A stretch of DNA of 45,007 nucleotides. Origin: an uncultured Mucilaginibacter sp. Its GTDB lineage: Bacteria > Bacteroidota > Bacteroidia > Sphingobacteriales > Sphingobacteriaceae. The translations under genes were made by a program, and so were the position numbers. Shown here piece after piece: positions 1-8,419 of the stretch. The notes beneath the pieces are model-generated. The model did not search any database. It was not told the origin of the DNA and saw only the letters and a program-made list of their open reading frames with translations. The DNA lies in NCBI RefSeq assembly GCF_946481715.1, contig NZ_CAMLOV010000025.1:1-45007 (forward strand), written 5' to 3'. Positions within the stretch are counted from its first letter, which is position 1, and every line of letters begins with the position of its first letter.

Positions 1-1425
1 AAACACCTGTGCGTTCTTTTGCAGGTCTCCCTCCATAGGGATCTCCACCAGGTTATTTTTTTCGAACCCTACAGAAATATCCTGCACATATTTTATTTGC
101 CTGTATATAACGATGGTAGCAGTAATTAAAAACACCGCTATAGAAAATTGCAGTACAACCAATATTTTACGCAAAGGCAATGCAGAGCTACCGCCCTTAA
201 ACATCCCTTTCAGCACTTTTATCGGTTCGAAAGACGAGAGGTAAAAAGCAGGGTAACTACCGGCAATAAGCCCGCTTGTTAACCCTATGCCCAGTATAAA
301 CAACCAGGCGTAACCATCTTTATACGGCAACGACAGTTTTATGCCAAGCAAGTCGTTAAAATAGGGCAGGCTAAGGATTACTATGGTTACTGCCGCAACC
401 GTGGAGAGCATGGATAAAATAACCGACTCGGTAATGAACTGGCTGATGAGCGAGCCCCTGCCCGACCCAATGGCCTTGCGGATACCTACTTCCTTGGCAC
501 GCTCTTCTGACCGGGCTGTAGAAAGATTCATAAAGTTTACGCAGGCTATGAGTAGTATACAAATAGCAAGTGTGATAAACAATTGTATCTGGTCTATCAT
601 CCCGCCTACGTTTTTACCGTCCTCGAATTTAGAATACAAATGCAGCCTGGAGAATGGGTACAAAAACAAAACATTTTTGTTGCCTTCGCTGTGGCGCGCC
701 ACTATGGTTTTCAGGATGCTATTTGCCCTTGTAAGCGATTCGGGGCTTTTCAACTGTACAACGGTGCGTGCATAATTACTTCCCCAGCCCGAGTTTTTGG
801 CCCATGGGTTAGCATCTTCAAACATTATCCAGGGCAAAACAAACTCAAACTGAAAAGAAGCGTTAACCGGCACATCTTCTATAACACCGGTTACCGTTAA
901 AGGTAACTGGTTGTTGCGTTTTACAATTTTGTTAATGGGGTCTTCCTTGCCAAAAAGCGTGGTAGCAAGTGATTGTGTTATTACGATAGAATTGGGAAGT
1001 TTTAATGCGCCTTTAGGCGTTCCCTTTATAAACTTGTAGGAGAATATACTGAAGAAGCCTTCATCGGCAAATAGCCCCTTCTTTTTAAAGCTGTTATCCT
1101 TGTAGGTTAGCAGGCCCTCCGCTGAGTAGCTTATAACCCTGGCAGAGCGTACCACATCAGGTATCTCTGTTTTAATGGCTGCCGAAGCTTCGCCCGGTGT
1201 AGACGCAAAGGTATATGTTTTGCCATCGCCCGGCTGGTTATTCTCTACCAGGTAAATGTTTTGGATGTTTGCAAATTGCTTATCGTAGTTAAGGTGATAA
1301 GCCACATACAAAATGAGCAGCAAGCAGCTTGCAATACCCAATGCCAGCCCGCCGGCATTTAAAAACGAAAAGCCTTTGTGTTTAGCAATACTTCTCCAGG
1401 CAATTTTTAGATAATTTTTAAACAT
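1..1425 (-). CDS. FtsX/MacB-type ABC transporter permease, 3' part cut by window edge
   Basis: The frame is open from the ATG at 1425 to base 1, giving 475 N-terminal residues of a protein whose family is usually about 790-800 residues, so the C-terminal third lies outside the window. It starts with MFKNYLKIAWRSI, the usual opening of Bacteroidota FtsX permeases, then a first membrane segment (about residues 19-42), a long periplasmic MacB core domain, and an FtsX block with the hallmark run ARSEERAKEVGIRKAIG near residue 310. No ATPase gene adjoins it. It is clearly paralogous to the permease at 2687-5077 and has the same orientation. The substrate is unknown; such permeases are annotated as antimicrobial-peptide or lipoprotein exporters by homology only. 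Confidence 0.9.
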   Translation of the reverse strand, partial: MFKNYLKIAWRSIAKHKGFSFLNAGGLALGIASCLLLILYVAYHLNYDKQFANIQNIYLVENNQPGDGKTYTFASTPGEASAAIKTEIPDVVRSARVISYSAEGLLTYKDNSFKKKGLFADEGFFSIFSYKFIKGTPKGALKLPNSIVITQSLATTLFGKEDPINKIVKRNNQLPLTVTGVIEDVPVNASFQFEFVLPWIMFEDANPWAKNSGWGSNYARTVVQLKSPESLTRANSILKTIVARHSEGNKNVLFLYPFSRLHLYSKFEDGKNVGGMIDQIQLFITLAICILLIACVNFMNLSTARSEERAKEVGIRKAIGSGRGSLISQFITESVILSMLSTVAAVTIVILSLPYFNDLLGIKLSLPYKDGYAWLFILGIGLTSGLIAGSYPAFYLSSFEPIKVLKGMFKGGSSALPLRKILVVLQFSIAVFLITATIVIYRQIKYVQDISVGFEKNNLVEIPMEGDLQKNAQVF

Positions 1426-1440
1426 ATAATTGAGATGATA

Positions 1441-1520
1441 GTTTGTGGATGATGGTTCATAGCAAAATATATTTATAGCTGATGGTCCACAGCAACACTA
1501 TTCACTATGAACCATCAGTC
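1441..1520. repeat. Word-like intergenic repeat with inverted arms
   Basis: GATGGTTCATAG at 1451-1462 is repeated in altered form as GATGGTCCACAG at 1481-1492 and returns as the exact inverted copy CTATGAACCATC at 1505-1516. The RNA could fold into a 12-bp hairpin. It lies between the DUF4097 gene and the next permease and may serve as a terminator or be a dispersed intergenic element. Confidence 0.6.
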
Positions 1521-1536
1521 ATTACCTATGAAGTAA

Positions 1537-2556
1537 TTAATAACTTACATTGACGCTGCCATCGCCGCGCACCGCTACCGGCGAGCCGCCGCCGTTAAGC
1601 TTGCCAACCACTCTCTCTTTTTCCTTTTGGCCCTGGAAGGTTCCACCGGACGACATACTTACACGGTCGCCACGCACATCCAGGTCAAAACCTTTGTTGG
1701 CGGGCAATTGCAGGTCTACGTGGCCTGAGTTACCATCTATCTTTACATATTTATCTACACGGGTCATCTGTACATGTATGCTTCCAGCACTGGTTGAAGC
1801 GTCGACACTACCTGCAATACCTGTAAGGTTAACACTGCCGCCACTGGTGCCGGCAATCAGCTCACCATCTATATCTGCGCCGCTTACGCTGCCCCCGCTG
1901 GTTTCGGCTTTTACGTACCCTTTAAGGTTATTTAATTTTACCGAGCCACCTGATGTTTCCAGTTTCAGGTGCCCGGTGCAGTTGCTGGCACTGATGCTGC
2001 CACCGCTGGTTGTCAATTCTATCTCTTTGCTCGAGTTTGATACATTTATACTGCCGCCGCTGGTTTCGCCTTTTATGATGCCACTAACGCCGCTGATGCT
2101 GAGGCTGCCACCGCTGGTTTCAAAATTTTGGTTGCCTGTAAGGTTAGCTATGCTAATACTGCCACCGCTGGTATTCAGGTTGGTTTCGGTAGCTTTATTT
2201 ACATACACCTTAAAACCGATGCTCAGGCTTTTTCTCCAGATGCTGATATTGTGCCTTTGCTTCGCGGTTGCGTGTAATTCGCCACTATTTACGGTGATTG
2301 TTAAAGAATAATCTTCCTGCAGGCGTTTCGCGATCTCCTCTTTGCTTAGGTTTTGGCCGTTGTTGCCAACTACGTAAACCTCAATACGGGGCTCTTCGCC
2401 GCCTTTAACAGAAATGCTGCCGCCACTGGTATTTACAAACACAGTTTTTATGTTATCTGATGCCAGTGATTTTGTTAAATAGGGCGTTTTGCTGTCCTGT
2501 GCTGATGCAAGGTAAACGGGCGACGCCAGCACTAAAAAGAATAAGAATTTTTTCAT
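1537..2556 (-). CDS. DUF4097 family secreted beta-helix (putative adhesin) protein
   Basis: This 339-residue protein starts with a clear signal peptide (MKKFLFFLVLASPVYLASAQ, cleavage after about residue 20), so it should be exported to the periplasm or surface. Residues 129-272 are eight tandem units of exactly 18 residues, each opening with TSGGS (last one TSAGS), which fits one turn per unit of a right-handed beta-helix. An extra TSGGSISV occurs at about 43. This pattern is typical of DUF4097/DUF4098 putative adhesins. The molecular role is unknown. It sits between two FtsX permeases in the same direction, but 100-130 bp repeat-containing gaps on both sides make a single operon uncertain. 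Confidence 0.85.
   Translation of the reverse strand: MKKFLFFLVLASPVYLASAQDSKTPYLTKSLASDNIKTVFVNTSGGSISVKGGEEPRIEVYVVGNNGQNLSKEEIAKRLQEDYSLTITVNSGELHATAKQRHNISIWRKSLSIGFKVYVNKATETNLNTSGGSISIANLTGNQNFETSGGSLSISGVSGIIKGETSGGSINVSNSSKEIELTTSGGSISASNCTGHLKLETSGGSVKLNNLKGYVKAETSGGSVSGADIDGELIAGTSGGSVNLTGIAGSVDASTSAGSIHVQMTRVDKYVKIDGNSGHVDLQLPANKGFDLDVRGDRVSMSSGGTFQGQKEKERVVGKLNGGGSPVAVRGDGSVNVSY
1741..2172 (-). repeat. Eight tandem 54-bp coding repeats (18-residue TSGGS units)
   Basis: The 54-base period inside the DUF4097 gene encodes units such as TSGGSLSISGVSGIIKGE with no insertion or deletion over eight copies. The TSGGS codons are the best-conserved part of each unit (seen on the plus strand as CTGCCACCGCTGGT-like words). 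Confidence 0.85.
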
Positions 2557-2615
2557 GATGTTTAGTTTTTATAATAGATGCTTATTGTTGTTAAATAGTT
2601 GCACGGATGTAGATA

Positions 2616-2687
2616 AAGAGTCGAGAACCAAGAGGCAGAATCAAGAACAATTCTGTCTTGGCTCTTGACTCTTATTTCTTGGTTCTC
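2616..2687. repeat. Imperfect long inverted repeat downstream of permease gene
   Basis: The arm at 2616-2640 is matched by a reverse-complement arm at 2650-2673 with few mismatches, separated by about 9 bases. GAGAACCAAG at 2623-2632 also recurs inverted at 2678-2687, reaching the stop codon of the permease. It could terminate permease transcription, although it lacks a clean T-run. The composition is low-complexity and word-like, as in the repeat at 1441-1520. Confidence 0.6.
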
Positions 2688-5077
2688 TATTCACTCTTCA
2701 AACTCTTTACCGGGTTTGTTATGGCTGCTTTTATTGATTGTATGCTGATGGTTGCCAGCGCAACTAAACTCGCCCCGCCGCCTGCTAACAGGAACACCCA
2801 CCAGTTTATGGTTATCTTATACTCAAAATCCTGCAGCCACTTATTCATGGCAAACCAGGCTATGGGGCACGCAATAATCGTGGCTATAATAACCAATTTC
2901 ATCAGGTCTGTACTCAGCAGGCTTACAATGCTGGTAACGCTGGCACCCAATACCTTACGGATGCCAATCTCTTTGATGCGCTGTTCGGCAGTAAAAGTTA
3001 CTAATCCGAATAAACCTAAACAAGCAATGCTGATGGCCAGTATAGTGAAGATGAGCAGGATGCTGCCTTGCTTTTGTTCGGTTTGATATTGGGCGGCAAA
3101 GTTTTGATCGAGGAAGTGGAATTCCGGCTTTTCTTCGATATCGAAAGTGCCGTAAACCTTGGTAATATAGGCCAGGGATGCCTTGATGTTGTTTTTGCCT
3201 ATACGGACATACAGGTTATCTTTATCATTAACTTTCTGTGGCAGGCTTAAAACCGTTGGCAGTATTTTATGCTGGAGCGAGTAAGTATTGAAATCTTTTA
3301 CCACCCCTACAACAGTTTGGCTAATCACCTTACCTTGCTGGTCGATGCCTGTATATACTTTCCTGCCAACCGGGCTTTTCCACCCCAATTTTTTAACGAG
3401 CGTTTCATTAACTATTATAGATCCGTTTATATCGCTAGTGATAGATTTTGAAAAATTTCGCCCTTTGTCCATTTTTATTTGCAGGGCTGGGATGAAGTCT
3501 TCATCCACAGTTAAATTCTGTACCAAAAGCGATTCGGAGGTGGCCTTACCATCAGGCCCTAGGTTAAAATCACCGCCACCTATGTTGTTATTCCCTATAG
3601 GGTTGCCGGCAGTTGCTACATCTTCAATGTTGGGGTTTTGCATTAACTGCTGTCTTAATGCATCAACCTTGCCCCGCACCTGTTTATTGTGGATATGAAA
3701 GGTAAGCGTTTGCGCTTTATTAAAGCCGAGGTCCTTATCCATCGCAAAGCGTAGCTGCTGGTAAATTACGCAGGAACCTACTATCATTGTTATCGTAATA
3801 ACAAACTGGAACACCACCAATGATTTACGGAAGAAAACAGTTGCCATTTGATTGCCAAGTTGACCTTTCATTGCGTTGATGGTGCCAAAGCCTGATAGGA
3901 ACATAGCAGGGTAAATGCCGCTCAGTATCCCTGTGAATAGAGAGAAGCCTGCAAACATGGCAACTGTTTGTACCTTGCCAAATTGCATTAATATTAAAGT
4001 TTTGCCCGATAGTTGGTTAAAATATGGCAGCGAGAATTGAATAAGAGCTGCTGCAATAAGCGTGGCAATAAAGGTTAACAGTACAGATTCTGCAAAGAAC
4101 ATCATAATCAGCTGGCTCCTGTCAGATCCGATCACCTTGCGTACGCCAATCTCTTTTATCCGGATAGATGAGCGTGCCGTAGCCAAGTTTACGTAGTTAA
4201 TTACAGCAATGATAAGGATAAGTAAAGCGGTGATGGTAAACACGTATACGTAGGTGATATTGCCGTTTGCACCTAACTCATAACCTAAATTGGAGTGCAG
4301 GTGAATGGAAGTTAACGGTTGCAATTCCATCCTAAATTTCATTTCGCCAAGGTCGTTCTTCAGGTATTTATCATAAAATTTATCGCTGCCGGCTTCTATA
4401 ATTTTATTATCTTCTTCATTTTTTAACAACACATAAGTATAAATGCTTGAGTTTCCCCAAGGAGCGGTATAACCAACCGGCAAAGAACGCAAGGCTTTAA
4501 AAATAAAGTGGGAGTTAACAGGCACGTCGGCAATTACACCTGTAACATTGTTTGCAGTGCCTTCTATTGATATGGTTTTATTTAAGGCCGATTCTGTATC
4601 ACCAAAAAGTGCTTCGGCAAGGGTTCTGGTTAATACAATGCTTTCCGGTTTGCTTAAAGCGGTTTCTGCATCGCCCTGTAAAAATTGGTAGCTAAATATT
4701 TTGAAGATGGCATTGTCCGTAAACATCATGCTGCCTTCGTTAATAGTTTTATCGCCAACGGTTATTCTACCACCGCCTTCGGCATCAATCCTTGCAGTTT
4801 CTACCACCTGCGGAAAATCCGATTTTAAAGCAGGCCCATAGGGTGGTGAGGTAACTGCAAAATCAAATTTACCGCCGTTCCATATAGCATGTTGGGTTAC
4901 ACGAAAAACGCAATCAGCTTTGGTGTTGTAGCGGTCATAACTCAATTCGTCGGTTACATATAAGGCTATCAGCCAAAAAGCAGCTATACCAACCGCAAGG
5001 CCAAAAATATTGATGAACGAAAAAGCTTTGTGCTTTTTAAGGTTCCTCCAGGCTATTTTAAAGTAATTCCGCAGCAT
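2687..5077 (-). CDS. FtsX/MacB-type ABC transporter permease (full length)
   Basis: The 796-residue protein has the full layout of the family: an N-terminal membrane segment (about 19-42), a MacB periplasmic core, three central membrane helices starting near 280, with ARSSIRIKEIGVRKVIG, then a second periplasmic domain and a C-terminal FtsX block with QRIKEIGIRKVLGAS and three more helices. The doubled FtsX half (each half with an EIGVRK/EIGIRK signature) is normal for this Bacteroidota group. It works in the inner membrane, probably with an ATPase encoded elsewhere; the substrate cannot be read from the sequence. A -7 type box TATGTTTG lies about 37-45 bases upstream. Confidence 0.93.
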   Translation of the reverse strand: MLRNYFKIAWRNLKKHKAFSFINIFGLAVGIAAFWLIALYVTDELSYDRYNTKADCVFRVTQHAIWNGGKFDFAVTSPPYGPALKSDFPQVVETARIDAEGGGRITVGDKTINEGSMMFTDNAIFKIFSYQFLQGDAETALSKPESIVLTRTLAEALFGDTESALNKTISIEGTANNVTGVIADVPVNSHFIFKALRSLPVGYTAPWGNSSIYTYVLLKNEEDNKIIEAGSDKFYDKYLKNDLGEMKFRMELQPLTSIHLHSNLGYELGANGNITYVYVFTITALLILIIAVINYVNLATARSSIRIKEIGVRKVIGSDRSQLIMMFFAESVLLTFIATLIAAALIQFSLPYFNQLSGKTLILMQFGKVQTVAMFAGFSLFTGILSGIYPAMFLSGFGTINAMKGQLGNQMATVFFRKSLVVFQFVITITMIVGSCVIYQQLRFAMDKDLGFNKAQTLTFHIHNKQVRGKVDALRQQLMQNPNIEDVATAGNPIGNNNIGGGDFNLGPDGKATSESLLVQNLTVDEDFIPALQIKMDKGRNFSKSITSDINGSIIVNETLVKKLGWKSPVGRKVYTGIDQQGKVISQTVVGVVKDFNTYSLQHKILPTVLSLPQKVNDKDNLYVRIGKNNIKASLAYITKVYGTFDIEEKPEFHFLDQNFAAQYQTEQKQGSILLIFTILAISIACLGLFGLVTFTAEQRIKEIGIRKVLGASVTSIVSLLSTDLMKLVIIATIIACPIAWFAMNKWLQDFEYKITINWWVFLLAGGGASLVALATISIQSIKAAITNPVKSLKSE

Positions 5078-5086
5078 GTTCTATTT

Positions 5087-5143
5087 GTTTGGTATAGCAT
5101 AGTAAAAGACATACCAAACATACAAAATACTGTTTATAAGCAA
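5087..5143 (-). promoter_or_regulatory. Candidate promoter and inverted repeat for permease gene
   Basis: On the minus strand TATGTTTG (5122-5115) matches the Bacteroidota -7 consensus TAnnTTTG, with TTG at 5143-5141 in place of the -33 element, 18 bases away. GTTTGGTAT at 5087-5095 and ATACCAAAC at 5111-5119 form a perfect 9-bp inverted repeat with a 15-base spacer that overlaps the -7 box, so it could be an operator or a leader hairpin. Confidence 0.45.
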
Positions 5144-5313
5144 GTTATGTTATATTCGAAATTAAATCCTGTACGCATGTGTTACAATGCGGTGTTCGGT
5201 TATGATACAGGTTCAGAACGCTGGTTCCTATAAATGTCCGAAATTTTATTGTAACCTGATGCTGGCTTCTTTACCAGAATATTTGATCGCTCGTCGAATT
5301 AAAAAAATTGTTT

Positions 5314-5343
5314 GCAAAAAAAAGCCCCTAAAAAGGGGCTTTT
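5314..5343 (-). terminator. Rho-independent terminator after tRNA-Leu(UAG)
   Basis: On the minus strand AAAAGCCCC pairs with GGGGCTTTT around a 6-base loop and runs into a T tract, 8 bases after the tRNA 3' end. Confidence 0.85.
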
Positions 5344-5351
5344 AAACTTAG

Positions 5352-5433
5352 TGCGGAAGAAGGGACTCGAACCCCCACGCCTCGCGGCGCCAGATCCTAA
5401 GTCTGGTGCGGCTACCAATTACGCCACTTCCGC
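5352..5433 (-). tRNA. tRNA-Leu, anticodon UAG
   Basis: The minus strand starts GCGGAAG and ends CTTCCGC plus discriminator A, forming a perfect acceptor stem. The anticodon stem CCAGA/TCTGG encloses CTTAGGA with anticodon TAG. There is a long class II variable arm and a GGTTCGAGTCCC T-arm, as expected for leucine. CCA is not encoded. A terminator follows. Confidence 0.95.
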
Positions 5434-5527
5434 GTTTGGTTTTTTAGAGTGGGCAAAGATAGTTTTTATTGCTAAATATTAAAGCACATTTTTTCTTTTT
5501 TAGCTATCTACCTCATTTTGTTAGCTT

Positions 5528-6316
5528 TTAAATTATCGCGAGGCTTTCAAGCAGCCGGCTAAAGTATCCGGGCGCCTCCAGTAAACGGCTGCCATACCAC
5601 GAAAACATCTCCCCATCAACCAAAATTACTTTTGCATTTGGCAGTAAAGCTTTAAGTTCTGCAACGTGTTTTTGAACAAAGGGATACGGCTCAGATGATA
5701 GCAACACCAATTCAGGATCGAGCACTATCAATTCGTCGGCCGTTATTTCGGGGTAACGGCATTTGTTAAGTACATTTTTTAAACCACATAGCTTCATCAT
5801 GCTATCTATAAAGGTACCTTCGCCGGCAGCCATATAAGGTTTGCGCCAAATAAAGTAGACTGTGCGGAGTCCTGCTTTCGGTTTTAGTAAAGCATCAAAG
5901 CGTTTTTGAATATTCTTGTTGATCTGTAAAGCTGCTTCTGCCCTACCCGTTATCTCGCCAATGCCGTGTATCATTTGCAATGCGCTCGGCAAATCGCAGA
6001 TATCGCTTACCCAAACCGGGTAATGCCTCATCAGTTCCTCTACCTGGCTTTGCTCGTTTTCTTCCTTATTAGCGATTATAAGATCGGGCTGCAATTGGAG
6101 TATGGCCGCCAGATTCAGTTGCTTGGTGCCGCCTATTTTGGCTTTGTTGCCAACCTTGTCTGCCGGGTGTACGCAAAACTTTGTTACGCCTACAACTTCG
6201 GCATCCAAACCCATAAAAAATAATAGTTCCGTTTGCGACGGAACTATCGATATTATTCTTTTTGAAAAAGGCGGTGCAACAACCTCCCGCTTAAGCTGAT
6301 CTTTAAATACGGGCAT
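5528..6316 (-). CDS. TroA/BtuF-like substrate-binding domain protein without signal peptide
   Basis: The 262-residue protein has the helical-backbone metal-receptor fold of periplasmic binding protein PF01497: RIISIVPSQTELLFFMGL near residue 20, the IGGTKQLNLAAILQLQPDLIIANKEEN block near 62-90, and the second lobe from about 130. This family binds cobalamin or Fe-siderophores for ABC importers. No signal peptide or lipobox is visible: the ATG at 6316 is followed by charged residues, and no upstream extension is possible because the sugar transferase gene ends 4 bases before. It is the last gene of the polysaccharide run and no BtuC/BtuD neighbour is present. A cytoplasmic cobalamin or metal role is possible. 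Confidence 0.8.
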   Translation of the reverse strand: MPVFKDQLKREVVAPPFSKRIISIVPSQTELLFFMGLDAEVVGVTKFCVHPADKVGNKAKIGGTKQLNLAAILQLQPDLIIANKEENEQSQVEELMRHYPVWVSDICDLPSALQMIHGIGEITGRAEAALQINKNIQKRFDALLKPKAGLRTVYFIWRKPYMAAGEGTFIDSMMKLCGLKNVLNKCRYPEITADELIVLDPELVLLSSEPYPFVQKHVAELKALLPNAKVILVDGEMFSWYGSRLLEAPGYFSRLLESLAII

Positions 6317-6320
6317 ATTT

Positions 6321-7670
6321 TTACTTACCCTTGCCCTGCACCATCACCTTTACTGTTTTGAGGATGATGTTAAGATCGGAGTTAAGGCTTATATTTTGCA
6401 GGTATAAAAGATCATAACGCACGCGGTCGCACATCTGGTCAACGTTTTCGGCATAACCGTAATGAACTTGCCCTATAGAGGTTAACCCCGGTTTTACACG
6501 CAGCAACCGTTTGTAGCTGGGGGTCTTTTCCACAATCTGCTCAATATAGTACTGGCGTTCTGGCCTTGGCCCTACTACCGACATATCACCCTTTAGTACA
6601 TTCCAAAACTGTGGAAGCTCGTCTAAACGGGTTCTGCGCATGATCATCCCCCATTTTGTGATACGTGGGTCGTTATCTTTAGAAAGTTGCGGCCCTGCTA
6701 ATTCAGCATTAACGCGCATACTACGGAATTTATATATATAAAAAGGTTTCTCATCTTTCCCGATACGTTCCTGCCGGAAAAAAGCTGGCCCTTTTGAAGT
6801 AAGCTTTGTTACAATGTAAAGCACAAAAAATACGGGTGCACCGGTTACCATTACTATAGAAGAGAAAAAGATGTCAAAGCTCCTTTTTAATATGCGGATT
6901 TTGAGACCTATCTCAGGATGCGAATTTAAATGCAATACTGGTACATTATCATAGTTAACAAGGTGCGCGTAATTATTGCTGAGAATAAGGTCTGATACAA
7001 CTTTTATCTTTATCAGGTAACTATCCCCCATTTTAACCAGCCTGCTTAATAACACCGGATTCATTTGTTTGTAACAGATGAATATTTCGCTTGGCTCCTT
7101 TTCGATCAGCGTTTGTACTAATGCATCTTCAGACATGGCAGCCATTTCCTCTTCTGATATAAAATCGCTCAGGTCGTATCCGTATTCGGGGTGCTGGGTG
7201 AAAGATTTCACCAGACGCTCGGCTATATTTTTATCGCCGATAATTACAATTTGGCGGTGATTGTACCCTTTTTTACGAATATAGTCCAGAAAAAAGAACA
7301 GTAGCGAGCGTTGTACCACCACAAAGGCAAAGAACAAACTGTAGCTCAGCATCACCTCGGCCCTTGAGATGTTGCTTATTTTAAAGAAATAAATAATAGA
7401 AAAAACGCAAAGCAAGTGGTAAATAAGGGTCAACAAAAACTTGTTGATATTATCCCTTAACAACAACGGCCTAAACACATAGAAGCTTCTTGATAACGCT
7501 GAAACCACCACCCAGGCAATATTCACCAATAAAATAAAGGTGAGCGATGTATCCCCAGGGCGAAAGGTATTAAATTTGATGAAGTGCGAATTGTATAATG
7601 CAAGATTAAGCAGCAGTAAGTCACTCAGAAAAACAAACCCCGGAAGGTGCTTAGAGTATCGTGTTGTCAT
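6321..7670 (-). CDS. Undecaprenyl-phosphate sugar-phosphate transferase (WcaJ/WbaP type)
   Basis: The 449-residue protein has four to five N-terminal membrane helices (about residues 10-135), a CoA-binding-like middle domain (RQIVIIGDKNIAERLV near 140) and a C-terminal bacterial sugar transferase domain from about 260: a membrane hairpin, then FFRQERIGKDEKPFYIYKFRSM, TRLDELPQFWNVLKGDMSVVGPRPE and VKPGLTSIGQVHYG. These are the signatures of polyprenyl phosphohexose transferases that load the first sugar phosphate on undecaprenyl phosphate at the inner membrane. It should start the repeat unit built by the glycosyltransferases upstream. The sugar cannot be deduced. A 184-base gap with a promoter-like element precedes it, so it may be partly independent of the upstream genes. 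Confidence 0.93.
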   Translation of the reverse strand: MTTRYSKHLPGFVFLSDLLLLNLALYNSHFIKFNTFRPGDTSLTFILLVNIAWVVVSALSRSFYVFRPLLLRDNINKFLLTLIYHLLCVFSIIYFFKISNISRAEVMLSYSLFFAFVVVQRSLLFFFLDYIRKKGYNHRQIVIIGDKNIAERLVKSFTQHPEYGYDLSDFISEEEMAAMSEDALVQTLIEKEPSEIFICYKQMNPVLLSRLVKMGDSYLIKIKVVSDLILSNNYAHLVNYDNVPVLHLNSHPEIGLKIRILKRSFDIFFSSIVMVTGAPVFFVLYIVTKLTSKGPAFFRQERIGKDEKPFYIYKFRSMRVNAELAGPQLSKDNDPRITKWGMIMRRTRLDELPQFWNVLKGDMSVVGPRPERQYYIEQIVEKTPSYKRLLRVKPGLTSIGQVHYGYAENVDQMCDRVRYDLLYLQNISLNSDLNIILKTVKVMVQGKGK

Positions 7671-7695
7671 AGATGTTTATCTTGGTAAGATGTAG

Positions 7696-7729
7696 CAAAA
7701 ATAGCGATTTTATAACAAATTATTACAAA
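7696..7729 (-). promoter_or_regulatory. Candidate promoter for the sugar transferase gene
   Basis: In the 184-base gap after gmhA, the minus strand holds TTTG at 7729-7726 and TATTTTTG at 7703-7696, separated by 22 bases. They match the -33 and -7 elements of Bacteroidota promoters and lie 26 bases upstream of the ATG. A palindrome ATTGTTAACAAT sits further up at 7747-7758. Confidence 0.4.
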
Positions 7730-7854
7730 AATCGACTTGGTTAATAATTGTTAACAATAATATTACCAAAATAATGCCAAAATCTCAACCGCCGCTATTC
7801 TATGTTACGCATTCACTTTAACAGATGCTACACCTAAAGGAAATTAAACTGCCA

Positions 7855-8418
7855 TTAAAATGCATCATCTACCGCGCCGCAGATAATATGGCCAATAAGG
7901 ATGTGCATTTCCTGCACACGGGCTGTAACGTTAGCAGGAATAACGATGTTTATATCGCAGCAATTGTTCATTTCACCGCCATCGCGGCCTGATAAGCCAA
8001 TGGTTTTACACCCTGCTTCTTTGCCTTTTAAAAGTGCCTTTACAACGTTGGGGCTGTTGCCACTGGTTGAGATGCCTATCAATACATCGCCGGCAACAGC
8101 AAGCCCTTCTACCTGGCGCTCGAAGACCCGGTCGAAACCGTAGTCGTTAGCTATGGCCGTCAGCGCAGATGTATCGGTAGTAAGCGCTATGGCAGGTAAC
8201 GAGCGGCGCTCTTTTACAAACCTTCCGGTAAACTCCGCGGCTATATGCTGCGCATCTGCAGCACTGCCGCCGTTACCAAACAGCAATACTTTTTTGCCGC
8301 TTTTGCTGCAGGCCACTACTATTTCACAGGCTTTGGCAATATCGCCCTGTAGTTGTGCCAGCGTGTTTTTTGCTACAGCTATGTGTTCTTCAAAAAGCGA
8401 AGTGATATATTGTTCCAT
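7855..8418 (-). CDS. gmhA: D-sedoheptulose 7-phosphate isomerase
   Basis: The 187-residue SIS-domain protein converts sedoheptulose 7-phosphate to D-glycero-D-manno-heptose 7-phosphate, the first step of ADP-heptose synthesis. [19 protein letters not shown] (about 46-64), the phosphate-binding [15 protein letters not shown] (about 114-128) and [17 protein letters not shown] at the end are characteristic of GmhA. Its length fits the family (about 190). It starts one base after the hldD stop codon, so the two are co-transcribed; with hldD and the heptose kinase it forms the heptose block. Heptose use is supported by the GT9 gene in the same run. Confidence 0.95.
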   Translation of the reverse strand: MEQYITSLFEEHIAVAKNTLAQLQGDIAKACEIVVACSKSGKKVLLFGNGGSAADAQHIAAEFTGRFVKERRSLPAIALTTDTSALTAIANDYGFDRVFERQVEGLAVAGDVLIGISTSGNSPNVVKALLKGKEAGCKTIGLSGRDGGEMNNCCDINIVIPANVTARVQEMHILIGHIICGAVDDAF

Positions 8419-8419
8419 C

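Noticed and set aside
1550..2311. Plus-strand open frame of 253 codons
   Set aside because: It is the antisense shadow of the TSGGS repeats (LPPLV repeats mirror the 54-bp period).
5352..5433. tRNA genes as integration sites of a mobile island
   Set aside because: No integrase, transposase or repeated tRNA 3' end was seen near either tRNA-Leu.
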